Shown here: positions 8,872 through 19,134 of the stretch, one piece after another
How positions within the stretch are numbered: the first letter of the stretch is position 1
Layout of the letters: each line of letters starts with the position of its first letter
Virus record (IMG/VR): IMGVR_UViG_3300030382_002581
Span: 1 to 24,695 of that record
DNA: 24,695 nucleotides
From: a virus
Strand: one strand, 5' to 3'
Notes under the pieces: model-generated
What the model was told of the DNA's origin: nothing
Seen by the model: the letters and a program-made list of their open reading frames with translations, nothing else
Database searches by the model: none
Made by a program: the position numbers and the translations under genes

Positions 8872-11439
8872 ATGGCAGTATTCAATGATAAGAAAGCACC
8901 AAAAACTGTTACAACTGTCTCTAAACAGCCAGTATTTAATAAAAGAAAAGAATCTCCTGGTATGTTTGGTAGACTAGGAGAGAAACTCATTGAAAGAGCT
9001 GATAGGGTAGTAACAGAAGACTTGCCTAAAGTCAGACCATTTTGAATTTGAGGTATAACTCCTAGACAAGCTGTTATAAGAGCTGTATGAGAGGGAGCAT
9101 GATTTATTTGACAAGATATACCAGGAGAAGTTATCTCAACAGTTTTTGGTGCTGTAGAGAAAAAAGCTCCAGAAGCTTTGAAAGAAGGATTCAAGAGTAC
9201 TTTGGCAAAAGCATGAGAGACTGCATTCTGAAAAACAATTTCTAAAGCATTGAAACCAGCTTTGCTAGCTGTACAGAAAGGAGCAGCAGCCTACTGAAAA
9301 CTCAAACAGAACCAACCAGAGTTAGCAAGAGACTTAGAGTCTATAGTAAACATAGGGTTATTTGCTGCTGAACTTCCTGGAATCAAACAATTTGGTAGAT
9401 GAGCAAAACAACTTATTGGGAAGTGAGCAACAAAAGTAGCAAGTAAAACAGACGACTTAGTTTCAGAAGCTAAGAAGTATAAGACGGCTGATGAGTTTGT
9501 GAAAGGAAATCATATTGTTGGCAAACACACATACACACCAAACTTTACTAAAAGACATATGAGTCCTAAAGAATATGAAAGATATATAAAAGAGACATCA
9601 AACCATTGGTTGATAAATTTAGACCCTGAAGCAGTTGATTTCTACCAACATATTTTAGCAGCGTGAGAGGGGAAACCTCAGCTAACACAAAAAGTTATTG
9701 ATTCGTTTAGTATAACAGTACCAACCAAACCAGTTAGACTTTATAGATGAATAAATAAGCACCAATATAAATGAGGTGGGAATATGTTTGAGTCATGGAC
9801 ATACGATAAAAAGAAAGCTGAAAAGTATGGTGGATGAGGTGTTATTTCTGAGACAATAAATCCATCTGACATAGTGATTGACACCACATATGCGAGTAAA
9901 GACCCCACATGGAGTGAAAAACTTAGACGGATATGAAAGGAAACATGAATACAATGATGATATACTGATAAAGAGGTAATTGTTTTCTCCGAGAAATTTA
10001 GAGAAACAAACACCCAACTCCGTAAGATACGGGAACAAGCAAACAAGTGATTACCAAAGAAGACTACAAATTTAATAGAAGAAGCCAAGAAGTATAAGAC
10101 AGCTGATGAGTTTGTGGAGAGTAGGGGTAAACCAATATATCATTGATGAAAATGAGATATACAAGAATTTATGATACCAAAAGAATGAAAAGAAAAAGCA
10201 GTATTTTTTACGTCTAAAAAGAATGTGGCTTGAAGTTATATAGATACAGCCAAAAGTCCTTGAAAGTTAAAAGTAGAATTTTTGGAAGATTTGTATTTTG
10301 ATAAAAAGATTACCAAAGAGGAGTTCATAAAAAAAAGAGAAGCAATTAAATGACAAATGTGAGATGAAAAATGAAGAATTACAGAAGCATTTTTAAATAA
10401 TAATGCAAAAACAAAAAAAATAACAGGTGTAGAAAGATATAATGCAAGCACACAAGAAAAGATAATAGATGAAGCGAGGAGAGAGTGATATGATGTAGTA
10501 GTAATAAAAAATACAATAGATGATGCATTTGAATATTGAGAATGAATACCATCTGATATAACAATTGTTTTCAATTCTGAGAAAATCAAAACAGAATCCC
10601 AACTCCGTAAGATACGAGAACAAGCTAACCCACAACCATTGTCTAAGAAATGAGAGAAGGTTATTGATATAGTTATGGCACCAGAGAATGCCAAAACAAA
10701 GAGAACAGCTTTTGGTGAGGGAAGATTAGGTATTGAAGATGAATGAGTTAAGACTGAATTATTTGGAAAGAGAAAATGAAAAATAGCTCCTAGTCAAAAA
10801 GAAATTGATGTGGCAAATACTATTCCAGAAGTAATCAAGAAACCGAGTAAAAACCCTGAAAAGTTAATGGGGCAAATAAAAGATGAAATAGGTGTTAGAT
10901 CAACAAAATTAGAGTGAAGGATGAAAGATGTTCCTGTGGGTGAGTTCCAGAATGACCTAAATAAAACAATATTGGAACTGGAAGGTTCTCTAATAAAAGA
11001 CCCCAATGTTGCTGCTACCTTAAGTATAAATGAAAAAACTGCAATCAAACAACTAATCATTGATCTCAGAGCAGCAGAGAATGCTGATGAAGTATGGAAA
11101 GCAAGGCAGACTTTTGACAATGCGGTTAAACAAAAGATAAAGGAAGGTATAAATTTGACAGACATACAGGAGACAAGAAGAGACAATTGGCTCAAACACA
11201 GGCGTGAATTGAATGAGGTTATGGATAAAGCGGTAGATTTAGCAGGAGACGCAAGTGTATCTAGTGAGTTTAGAATATTAAGTCATCTGTATGAAGCAAG
11301 AAACAATATGATAATGAGAGCTCCTGAGTTTGCTAAAGCTAAATCAGGCATATTTAGTTTGAAGAACCTTACAACAGCATGATTAACTGCTGGTGGTTCA
11401 ATAGCATGAGCGGCTGTTTTAGATCAATTATTAGACTAA
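8872..11439 (+). CDS. Ejection-type polyprotein with two ART-like domains
   Basis: 855 residues with dozens of UGA glycines. The N-terminal 200 residues are helical and basic. Domain 1 (about 270-395) looks like an ADP-ribosyltransferase: KPVRLYRG with R292, FESWT with S308/T310 (the S-x-T motif), and DKEVIVF with E368, the classic R-S-E order. Domain 2 (about 420-580) starts KPIYHGGKGD (H424), then AVFFTSKKNVAGSY and ends DITIVFNSEKIK, which resembles the ART domains of phage polyvalent proteins. Each domain is bracketed by EAKKYKTADEFV (199-210, 404-415) and QLRKIREQAN. The C-terminal 270 residues are helical and end in a hydrophobic glycine/alanine stretch (LTTAGLTAGGSIAGAAVLDQL), a possible membrane segment. 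Inference: it is packaged or ejected and modifies host targets. The stop overlaps the next start (TAATG). Catalytic activity is untested. Confidence 0.65.
9466..10116 (+). repeat. Direct repeat upstream of each ART-like domain
   Basis: Copies at 9466-9501 and 10081-10116 (36 bases each) differ at only two positions and both encode EAKKYKTADEFV in the same frame. They sit 615 bases apart. The two intervening protein domains are unlike each other, so the flanks are far more conserved than what they enclose. Confidence 0.85.
10015..10629 (+). repeat. Direct repeat downstream of each ART-like domain
   Basis: Copies at 10015-10044 and 10600-10629 (30 bases each) differ at two positions and both encode QLRKIREQAN, 585 bases apart. 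Together with the upstream repeats they delimit two cassettes of similar length inside one reading frame. Confidence 0.85.
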
Positions 11440-11513
11440 TGATGTTATTGCTATTTGTATGAATATTTATCTTCACATATTGTTTGCTTGAGCTGATAGA
11501 CATGAAAGACTAA
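11439..11513 (+). CDS. Mini membrane peptide
   Basis: 24 residues: MMLLLFVGIFIFTYCLLELIDMKD. The start overlaps the stop of the upstream virion gene (TAATG), an arrangement this phage uses repeatedly. Almost the whole peptide is one hydrophobic helix followed by a charged tail. It could be a tiny holin/antiholin, an accessory of the ejection apparatus or a chance frame; one UGA glycine lies inside. No family recognised. Confidence 0.45.
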
Positions 11514-11537
11514 TATTTTATTCCGTAGAACACGTGC

Positions 11538-13010
11538 ATGGACACTCTACAACAAGAAGTCCTCAAAGAGAAAGCCAGAAGAGAACTAGAGAAGAGGTAT
11601 CAACCAGAGAGAGAAAGCCTATACGAATTTCTACTCTCATACCGAAGCCTGGAAAAGAAACAGGAAATAGACGAAAACTGGCACATAAAGGAAATATGCT
11701 CTTGCCTTGAGGACGTATACTACTGAAAAACAAAAAGACTTATCATAAATATACCACCGAGGTCATTAAAAACTGAAATTGTATCCAAGGCATTCCCAGT
11801 ATGGTGCTTAGGTCAAGACACTAGGAAGAAGTTTATGCAAATCTCCTATTCAGCAGAGCTTTCACAGAAAAACTCTGGATGAGCAAGGGATATGTATACT
11901 TCACAGACATACAGACGTATGTTTCCAAGAGTATCTGATCTAAAAGAAGACCAAAGCACCAAACAACACTGGGAAAACCAAGATTGAGGTCAATATTATG
12001 CAGCAGGGTCGACTGGTACTATTACTGGTATCGGTGCTGACATTATCATCATTGATGATCCTATTAAGCCTGATGAGGCAGATAGTGAATTGGTAAGGAC
12101 AAAAGTCAACAATAACTACCATGACACTATAAAATCAAGGCTAAACGACAAAAGCCTAGGTGCTATCGTGATTATAATGCAGAGATTACATGACAACGAT
12201 CTATGTGGACATTTACTCGAGTTGACAGAGCAATGACTCTGAGAGGACTGGAAAGTATTGAAAGTAAGCGCCATAGCAGAAGAAAAAGATATGTTTAGAG
12301 CAAAGGGAGAGTCCTTCTTTCCCAAGAGGTTTCCTTTGGATATATTAGACCAGATCAAGAGGAGCAATGCAGCTACCTTCAGTTGTCAGTATCAACAAGA
12401 CCCTATCAACAAGGCAACACAGGAGTTCCATGAGGAATGGTTCAGATACTTTGATGAGATACCTACAGGAGGAAGGATATTCACTACTTGTGACCCAGCC
12501 TTTACCAAGAAAGCCTACTCAGATTCTAGTTGTGTGATGACAGGTAAGTTTATAGGGGAAAAGATGTATATATTAGAGTACACAGTAGGGAAGTTTGATC
12601 CAGGTGAGTTGATTGAGAAGATGATCTACCACATAAAGAAGCGAGAACCCGAGAAGATAGGAATAGAAAGCTACGCTGCACAGGTTACATTGAACTTCTC
12701 ACTGAGAGCAGAACTAGAAAGGAGGAATATCTGGGCAAATGTAGAAGAACTTACTCAGAAACACGACAAACACGCTAAAATAAGGAGATTGATACCATTA
12801 TACAGGAATTGACTGATATACCACAGAGCTGAAATGTACGAACTAGAAACTCAACTGAAGAAGTTCCCTAGATGACAGCATGATGACATAATAGACGCAG
12901 AACAGATGCTTTACGATCTCTACAAACTACAACCAAACTCAGAAGCAGCCAAAAGAGTGAAAATAGAGTACGATAACCTAGGAAGACCACAGATTGTTTG
13001 ATATGTTTAA
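11538..13010 (+). CDS. terL: Terminase large subunit
   Basis: 490 residues, ATG 11538 to TAA 13008-13010. The ATPase domain has an adenine/Walker A region IINIPPRSLKTE (about 69-80; K78, T79), a Walker B strand DIIIIDDP (168-175) and a SAELSQKNSGGARDM segment typical of terminases. The C-terminal nuclease domain has FTTCDPAF (D319) and PRGQHDDIIDAEQML near residue 445, the acidic residues that bind metal for cleaving the concatemer. Three UGA glycines lie in the C-terminal part. It packages DNA into the prohead through the portal, which is encoded immediately downstream with a 14-base gap. Unusually the small subunit is not adjacent but lies at 699-1121. Confidence 0.95.
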
Positions 13011-13024
13011 TTATTATAATAACG

Positions 13025-14911
13025 ATGCCCAAATCCATAAGTGTAGAAAAAAGAAAACAGGCAGATTTAGTCATGTTCGTCAATGCGAACTATGATAATT
13101 TTAAGGATCTTATGAAAGCCTATAGGGAGAAGATGCTAGGTGTATATGAAGGATATGCAACTTTCAAGCAAAAGAAACAAGCTGACCGACAGACTACATT
13201 TAAGGTCAATAAGGCGTATGAGGTTGTGAATAAGATTTTGCCTAGAGTTATGGCTAAAGACCCAAAGTGGATTGTAAGCGTAAGGACAGATGAGTTCAGA
13301 AAGGAGGACAAGAAGCTAAGTCCAGAAGAAAGGATGGATAAAATGAAGGATTTGCACAGGTTATCAAGAGGAATACAGGACTATCTCACATATATCTTTG
13401 ATAGATATTGACTTAGAGAAGTAATGAGGCTTTGGGCAAAGAACATGATTATTTACGGAAATAGCTACGCTAAGGTAAGATTTAAGTATGAGATGAGCAA
13501 AGACCTAGAGTATGAGGTTAGAGTAGATTGAGAGAATAAGATCAAGGAAGAGAAGATAACGGAAACTATTACAGGAGAATATCCAACCATTGAGATAAAG
13601 AGTTGGACTGATATGTATTATGATCCCAGATACGTCTTGTTTGAAGATATGCCTGGTATTATAGAAGAAACTAGCGGTGTAAGGATAGCACAACTAGAGG
13701 CACAGAAAGAAAGATATATGAACCTTGATAAGTTGAAAAGAATCCCTGAGATAAGCCAATGGAGTAGCGATCAAGATTCATACAAAAAAACCATACAACA
13801 GATTACAGGGATAGACACTACGGATATGAAGGAGGGAGTAGATAAAAACAGCATGAAAGTAAAAACATACTATGGATTCTACACATACAAGGGGAAAGAA
13901 AAATTATACCTCATATCTACTGTTGCAGACTTAGTGTTACTAGAGTTTAGAGAGATAACACATATACCATTAGAAGATATTAAGTGTTTTGAGGATACGG
14001 AGACACATTTTTCAACTGGTTTTGTTGAACCTATACTAGGTCTGCAAGAGGAGATGAACTTCAAGAAGAATAGTGCTAGTCAATACATAACTGGGGCATT
14101 AAATAGATCATGGGTGCGATCTCCTAATAGTGGAGTGAATCCAAAGGATTTGATTAGCAAACCTGGAAATATCATTACAACATCTAAGGATGCAGTAACA
14201 GCTTTAGAAAACATCACAGAATTGCCTCACAGACCGCTTCCCTTCGACTACTTTCAAGAGCAGAACGACATAGAGAGGCAGGTACAGTCTCTGACGTTCA
14301 CTGTAGACACAAGTAACCCTAGAAGCCAACAAGCACTAACAAATACAGCCACTTGAGCAAGAATTAAGTTTTTTGAGAGTAATAGCGTAATTGATGAAAT
14401 TAGAAAGCATTTTGAAGAGGGACTAGAGAAAATTGCATACAAACTACTGCAATCTACCTACGAGAATATGGAAGAGAACATAGTCATCAAGAAGATGGGA
14501 GAAAAAGGCTTCTGGGAGATCAGTAGAGAGTTGCTCAGAGATGCACTCAGAAGATACTCAATTAAAGTAGAGGCATGATCCAGTAGCTTTGATAGTGTGG
14601 AAGCTAGGAGAGAAGATGCCATAGCATTCTATACAATGGCAATACAAGCCAAACAAGCAGGAGTAGAGATAGACCTCAAGGAAGCATTCAAAGATATGGC
14701 ACAAACATTTGAGAAGAAGAATCTTGATAAATTCTTGAAAGAAGATATTCAGACTAAACAACAGGATATATTGAGTCAAATTATGTGACAGTGATGACAA
14801 TGAGGAGGGTGAGGATGAGGACAGCTACCAACACCAGGGGCTACTCCAGGTACTGATGCCGCAGCATTGACAGAACAAGTTGCAAAAGGTGGTCTAACCG
14901 CAGGTATTTAA
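13025..14911 (+). CDS. Portal protein
   Basis: 628 residues. I chose ATG 13025 (MPKSISVEKRKQ) after the AT-rich leader TAATTATTATAATAACG; an in-frame upstream ATG would lie inside the terminase end. The protein has the layout of podovirus-type portals: an N-terminal helical part with FKVNKAYEVVNKILPRVMAKDPKW, LWAKNMIIYGNSYAKVRF, a long stem with FFESNSVIDEIRKHFEEGLEKIAYKLLQ, and FVEPILGLQEEMNFKKNSASQYI. It should form the dodecameric ring for DNA entry and attachment of the adaptor. The C-terminus is a glycine/glutamine run (QIMGQGGQGGGGGGG) written largely with UGA, followed by a PTPGATPGT linker and a short tail. It lies between the large terminase and scaffold, the standard context. Confidence 0.9.
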
Positions 14912-14961
14912 TACTTGGCAGGTAGAAATACTGTAAGCCCAATTTTACATCTTTTAACGCT

Positions 14962-15246
14962 ATGAGTGTAATTGATTTACTTGCTGAAAGGAAATCCAAG
15001 AAGGCTTATTATGCTAGTAGAACGGTCGCCGAAGATTACTTCTTTAAGCAAAAATCTGCCATTCAGGGCATCGCAGGAACTCCATGATACAAGGAGATTA
15101 AAGAATACTGGTCAAGAGTAATGGAAGGAGCTTTTGAGAGACTCAAAACAGTAAAGTCAGATGACATTAAGTGAGTACAAGCTACCTTGCGTGAAGCAGA
15201 CCAATTCCTGACCTTCCTTGCAAATCTAGAGAACCTACCAAAGTAA
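14962..15246 (+). CDS. Small protein between portal and scaffold
   Basis: 94 residues, ATG 14962 to TAA 15244-15246, two UGA glycines (TPGYKEI, DIKGVQ). It appears wholly alpha-helical (MSVIDLLAERKSKKAYYASRT; KEIKEYWSRVMEGAFERLKTV; ATLREADQFLTFLANLENL). The position between portal and scaffold suggests a head-assembly or minor virion protein. No family recognised. Confidence 0.7.
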
Positions 15247-15268
15247 CTTTTTACTATTTACTATTACC

Positions 15269-15883
15269 ATGACGGACTCAAAAGAAACAACCCTAGAGAA
15301 AAAGGTAGAAGAAGTTGAGGGGACTTCCAATGAACAACCAGGAATCGAGGTAGACTGAGAGAAGGTAAGTTTAGAGGACATCAAGGAGCGAAAGGGTGGC
15401 TACCTACGTCAATCAGACTACACTAAAAAAACACAGGAAGTCGCTACTATGAGAAAGGAACTTGAATCTAAGATATCTGAAGCTAATCAACCAAAAATTG
15501 AAGAAACTGATGATGTCAAAGCAGCAAGGGAATTTCTCAAGAACGAAGGAGTAGTGACAAAGAGTGATCTTGAAAACTTACAAAAGGCACAAGAGGCTGA
15601 ATTTAAGTTTAGAGAAATGCTTGACATCAATCCTAATCTTTCAACACACGAACAGGCAATCAGAGATTTGCAAAAAGCTACCTGAGAAGCCTACGAGGAT
15701 GTTATTACCAAATATTGATTCTCTAACTCGGACAAACTGTCTAAGGCTAAACAAGCAAACAAGACTTTAGTATGAGGATCAGACAAGGAAAGCGGGGAGA
15801 AATCCATAGCTGACATGACTGAATCTGAATACGACGCTTACAGGAAGAGGGAAGGATTCGATATGGGGGGTACATTCTCATAA
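15269..15883 (+). CDS. Capsid scaffolding protein
   Basis: 204 residues, strongly acidic and helical. The segment GEKVSLEDIKERKGGYLRQSDYTKKTQEVA (about residues 30-60) is the recognisable scaffold signature ('GYlRqsDYTkKTqe'), followed by a coiled coil (MRKELESKISEANQ; LENLQKAQEAEFKFREML). The C-terminus (MTESEYDAYRKREGFDMGGTFS) is the part expected to bind the capsid protein. It sits 28 bases upstream of the major capsid gene. Four UGA glycines are present. Established role of the family: guides procapsid assembly and leaves before or during packaging. Confidence 0.85.
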
Positions 15884-15911
15884 TCCTTTTATTGATTTAT
15901 CCACATAAACA

Positions 15912-17117
15912 ATGGCAAATACATTTACAGTTGATTTTCCCGAGATTTGGGCAAGAGAACAACAGAGAGTATTCTACAAGACTAATGTCGCTATGAAGAT
16001 TGCTGATATCTCTTTCAAATCCCAACTTTCAAGAGGAGACACACTAAACAGACCTTACAGATCTTCAAACGAAGTGCAGACCTACACAAGAGGTACTGCA
16101 ATTACTATCGATGACAAAACAGATACACAGGAACAACTATCTATCAATAGAGAGTTCGCAACTGGCTTCTACATCGATGACTTCGACAAGATTCAGTCAA
16201 ACTACAACCTTATTGCAAACTATGCTAAAGATGATGGTGTATACTTGTCCAATCAAGTAGATGCTGACGTTCTTGGTGAAGTCTTCAATGCTACTTCTAC
16301 AGTAGACGATGGAGATATAGGTGGTACTTCATCAAATGGTATATTACTTACTACTTCTAACATATTGGCTACTGTATCTGCTGCTAAAAAGAAATTGATG
16401 AAGCAGAACATCCCAGGAAACAACTTCTACGGAGTAATCTCTCCTGAATTTGAAGAGATTCTCATTCAATATGGTGCTGGTAGAGATACTGTCATGGGAG
16501 ATAAATTGAATGACAATGGATTCATCACAAACTTCTATGGCTTCAAACTATACAGAAGTAACCAGACTGCTGGATCTGCTGTATTGGCTTTGGCTACTGA
16601 TCCTACAAATACAGACACTGTAGTCATCGGAGGAGTAACATTCACTTTTGTATCTTCTATTGGTACGACTGCTGGTAATGTTCTTATCGATGGTACTGTA
16701 GATACTACAAGAGCAAGTTTCGCAACATTGCTAAACGATCCTGGTACTACTACAGCCACTGGAGTAGCACTCACTGGTAGTGACTTGAGACTCTTCCAAA
16801 ACAGAGTTTCTGCTACTAACGATGACACAGCAGATACACTAACTGTAAACTACAAAGGTGTAGGTGTACTTGCAGTTTCTGAGACACTTACTGATGCTAC
16901 AGATGTGTGGACTACAGCACTAGAAAAACAACATCAACTCTTTGGAGGTGTTGGAAATCCAGTCCTTGTTATGCAAAGCGATGCAAGAGTAAGAATGAGG
17001 GAGGTACAAGACAAATTGGGTGTAAATGTTCTCAATGGTGTTCTTTACGGTGTTAAAACATACGTAGACAATGGAAAGGCTATGGTCAATGTTGAGATTC
17101 AGTCTAGCACCTTCTAA
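15912..17117 (+). CDS. Major capsid protein (HK97-like fold expected)
   Basis: 401 residues, ATG 15912 to TAA 17115-17117. The N-terminus (TFTVDFPEIWAREQQRVFYKTNVAMKIADISF) and segments GDTLNRPYRS, NVLNGVLYGVKTYVDNGKAMVNVEI are typical of phage major capsid proteins with the HK97 fold. A beta-rich insertion lies at about residues 220-335 (ALATDPTNTDTVVIGGVTFTFVSSIGTTAGNVLIDG...), of a type seen as a surface Ig-like or decoration domain in other capsid proteins. None of its 34 glycines is written with UGA, in sharp contrast with neighbouring genes, which fits high expression. It follows the scaffold and is followed by a strong terminator. Identity comes from context plus sequence style. Confidence 0.88.
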   Translation: MANTFTVDFPEIWAREQQRVFYKTNVAMKIADISFKSQLSRGDTLNRPYRSSNEVQTYTRGTAITIDDKTDTQEQLSINREFATGFYIDDFDKIQSNYNLIANYAKDDGVYLSNQVDADVLGEVFNATSTVDDGDIGGTSSNGILLTTSNILATVSAAKKKLMKQNIPGNNFYGVISPEFEEILIQYGAGRDTVMGDKLNDNGFITNFYGFKLYRSNQTAGSAVLALATDPTNTDTVVIGGVTFTFVSSIGTTAGNVLIDGTVDTTRASFATLLNDPGTTTATGVALTGSDLRLFQNRVSATNDDTADTLTVNYKGVGVLAVSETLTDATDVWTTALEKQHQLFGGVGNPVLVMQSDARVRMREVQDKLGVNVLNGVLYGVKTYVDNGKAMVNVEIQSSTF

Positions 17118-17132
17118 TACATAAGGTAAGTG

Positions 17133-17165
17133 GATAGGGGGAGAAATCCCCCCATCTTTCTTTTT
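17133..17165 (+). terminator. Rho-independent terminator after capsid gene
   Basis: GGGGG (17137-17141) pairs with CCCCC (17148-17152) across a 6-base loop; GAT (17133-17135) and ATC (17154-17156) can extend the stem. A T-rich tract (TTTCTTTTT) follows. It lies 15 bases after the capsid stop and could set the high dosage of capsid message. Confidence 0.85.
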
Positions 17166-17186
17166 AATTTATTTACAAATAAAACA

Positions 17187-17468
17187 ATGGCTAATATTAC
17201 AGTAGGAACTTCAGAATGAACTATTTGAAGTTTCTTAGACCAACAAACTGACATTACTGAATTTGTAGGTACAGTCTACGTTCTCGTAAAGAATTACGAT
17301 AGTGGGAAAGTCATATACCTAAGAAGAAATATGACTGTTACTTCATCAAATGGCTATCCTATTGAGTACAATGGTTCTATAGTGCTTCCTTACGATAGCT
17401 TGAATGAATACCATATCATTTCAGATTCTGCGAGTACTGACGTAAGAGTTTTGCCAACCAAATCATAA
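17187..17468 (+). CDS. Small beta-rich protein downstream of capsid
   Basis: 93 residues from ATG 17187, leader TTATTTACAAATAAAACA. Two UGA glycines lie near the start (TSEGTIGSF). The remainder is strand-rich: VGTVYVLVKNYDSGKVIYLRR, MTVTSSNGYPIEYNGSIVLP, YHIISDSASTDVRVLPTKS. Position and beta character suggest a head decoration or fibre-attachment protein, but I recognise no family, so this is inference from context only. Confidence 0.7.
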
Positions 17469-17495
17469 TACAATTTTATCATTATCAATCAAATC

Positions 17496-18860
17496 ATGTG
17501 AGACAGAATGGTTCAGGAATTTCACTCAGACAGTGGAGCTGCAATAGGAGGTACTATTGCTTGAGGAACAGATGATTGTATTCTGTTTATAAATCCAGCC
17601 TCAACGTTAGATGAAGATACTAACTTCAAGCGAGACACAGATAATGCTAAATTATCTATTTTGTGACAAGCAGAAGCAACTGCTTCTATAACTGCAACAG
17701 GATCAGCAGGTATAGTAGACGCACATGATTTAGATATTGCACTAGCTGTATCAGGAACAATATCCTCTTCTGACTATAACGGTATAAGAGGCACAACAAC
17801 AATAACATGAACTGGCACACTCAACGCAGATGTAACAGGACAGAATGGTACTGGGGCTATCAATGGTAACTTTGTTAATGCCTGAACAGGTACAATAGCA
17901 AGAGGTATAGGTTTAATGGGTTCATCACAGGTAGTAGCAGCAGGAACAACAACAGAAGCTATTGGTTGTGCTACTGCAGTAATTATGGCACATCCAGGTG
18001 GTACTATAACAGATGCTATAGGTTTCCAATCCGCTATAATCAATGCAGCAGGTACAATAACTAACGCCTATGGTATCAAACTACCTAATATAACAGCAGG
18101 GGGTACTCTTAACTATGCTATAGAAACAGGTACTTGATTAGTAGGTTTTGGTGATGATGTAACTTGTACAGCAGACCTTACAGTAGATCAAGATGCAACA
18201 TTTAATGGCGATGCTACTATGGCATCAGGAGCTGATTTAATCTTATGATGAAATGTATTGGGGAATAAGGGTGATGATCTTACCTCAGCAGGAGATATGG
18301 ACTTTACAGGAACAGGAGGTAACTTTAGGAATATATCAGGAACTACTACTATAAATGGTATGACAGATAGTATCCAATCTGGTACAATAGTTGCACTTAG
18401 AGCCAATGGCTCTTGAGGGACAACAATAAATCACAATGCCTCACCTTGAGCATGATATGATAATTTTCTTTTAGATGGTGCAGTAGATAAGACACTAGAG
18501 ATAGGAGACAGCTTAATAGTAGTGAAAGACGCAACATCTTGGACACAGATAGCTCCTATAAAAAGGAGTGACTCCATATATACAACACCTTGAACCACAG
18601 GAAATATAGCAGTAGGAACTAAGAAAGTATGGGCAGACGCAACAAGTGGGAACATAGTATTGACATTACCGCCTGTAGCAGAATGGATAGCAGAGGAGAT
18701 TACTGTAATGAAGATAGACGCTTGAAGCAATACAGTAACAGTAGATGGCAATGGTTCAGAAACAATAAATTGAGCAGCGAATTTTGTATTAGCGTCAACG
18801 TATTCTTACTGCACAGTAAGCAATGATAGTGGAGAGTGTTTTATCTTGGGATATAGATAG
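17496..18860 (+). CDS. Tail fibre/spike with beta-solenoid repeats
   Basis: 454 residues, ATG 17496 (its second codon is TGA, Gly) to TAG 18858-18860. The middle region (about residues 130-215) contains repeats of the type GTITDAIGF..., GTITNAYGIKLP..., GTLNYAIET with a period near 20 residues, a pattern common in trimeric phage spikes and fibres. The part DGAVDKTLEIGDSLIVVKDATSWTQIAP resembles a segment of the other fibre (TYIVKDFTSW). The C-terminus (VWADATSGNIVLTLPP...ITVMKIDAGSNTVTVDGNGSETINGAANFVL) is a recognised fibre end module, probably for receptor contact. Many UGA glycines. It lies just before the lysis genes. Receptor and enzymatic activity are unknown. Confidence 0.75.
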
Positions 18861-18905
18861 AGCATTAAAATAGATTTTATTTCAGTCTAATTGAAAATGA
18901 AATAA

Positions 18906-19130
18906 ATGCCTACACCAACAAATTGAGAACTAAAAATTATGCTAGACAGTATTTGATTATGAATAAAGTCTATGCACAGGAGGCAAGACACTACTAATGG
19001 TCAAGTGTTGAAAAATTCTGAGTTTAGGCTTAAAGCACAGGGTTCTGTTATCGCCATCAAGGCAATAGTGGGACTTATAGGTGTGTGAAATATCGTCATA
19101 ATTATCAAGCTCTTTATTATTTGATTATAA
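18906..19130 (+). CDS. Holin-like (XhlA-type) membrane protein
   Basis: 74 residues with five UGA glycines. The N-terminal half is polar (MPTPTNGELKIMLDSIGLGIKSMHRRQDTTN) with a helical linker (GQVLKNSEFRLKAQGS), and the C-terminal half is one long hydrophobic helix (VIAIKAIVGLIGVGNIVIIIKLFIIG). This soluble-helix-then-membrane layout resembles XhlA-type lysis proteins. It is 4 bases upstream of a second membrane protein and near the peptidase, so it forms part of a probable lysis cassette. The assignment is by topology and context, not by strong sequence identity. Confidence 0.6.
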
Positions 19131-19134
19131 TTAT

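Noticed and set aside
2562-9194. Many broken genes or pseudogenes interrupted by TGA
   Set aside because: All interruptions are UGA only, never TAA/TAG, and vanish under code 25; this is recoding, not decay.
10236-10694. Minus-strand open frames over the ART-domain region
   Set aside because: They are antisense shadows of the + strand gene read with UGA as glycine; the translations are hydrophobic and repetitive without motifs.
12998-13024. Upstream start for the portal protein
   Set aside because: It would add a hydrophobic nonapeptide from the terminase stop region; ATG 13025 after the AT-rich leader fits the other genes.
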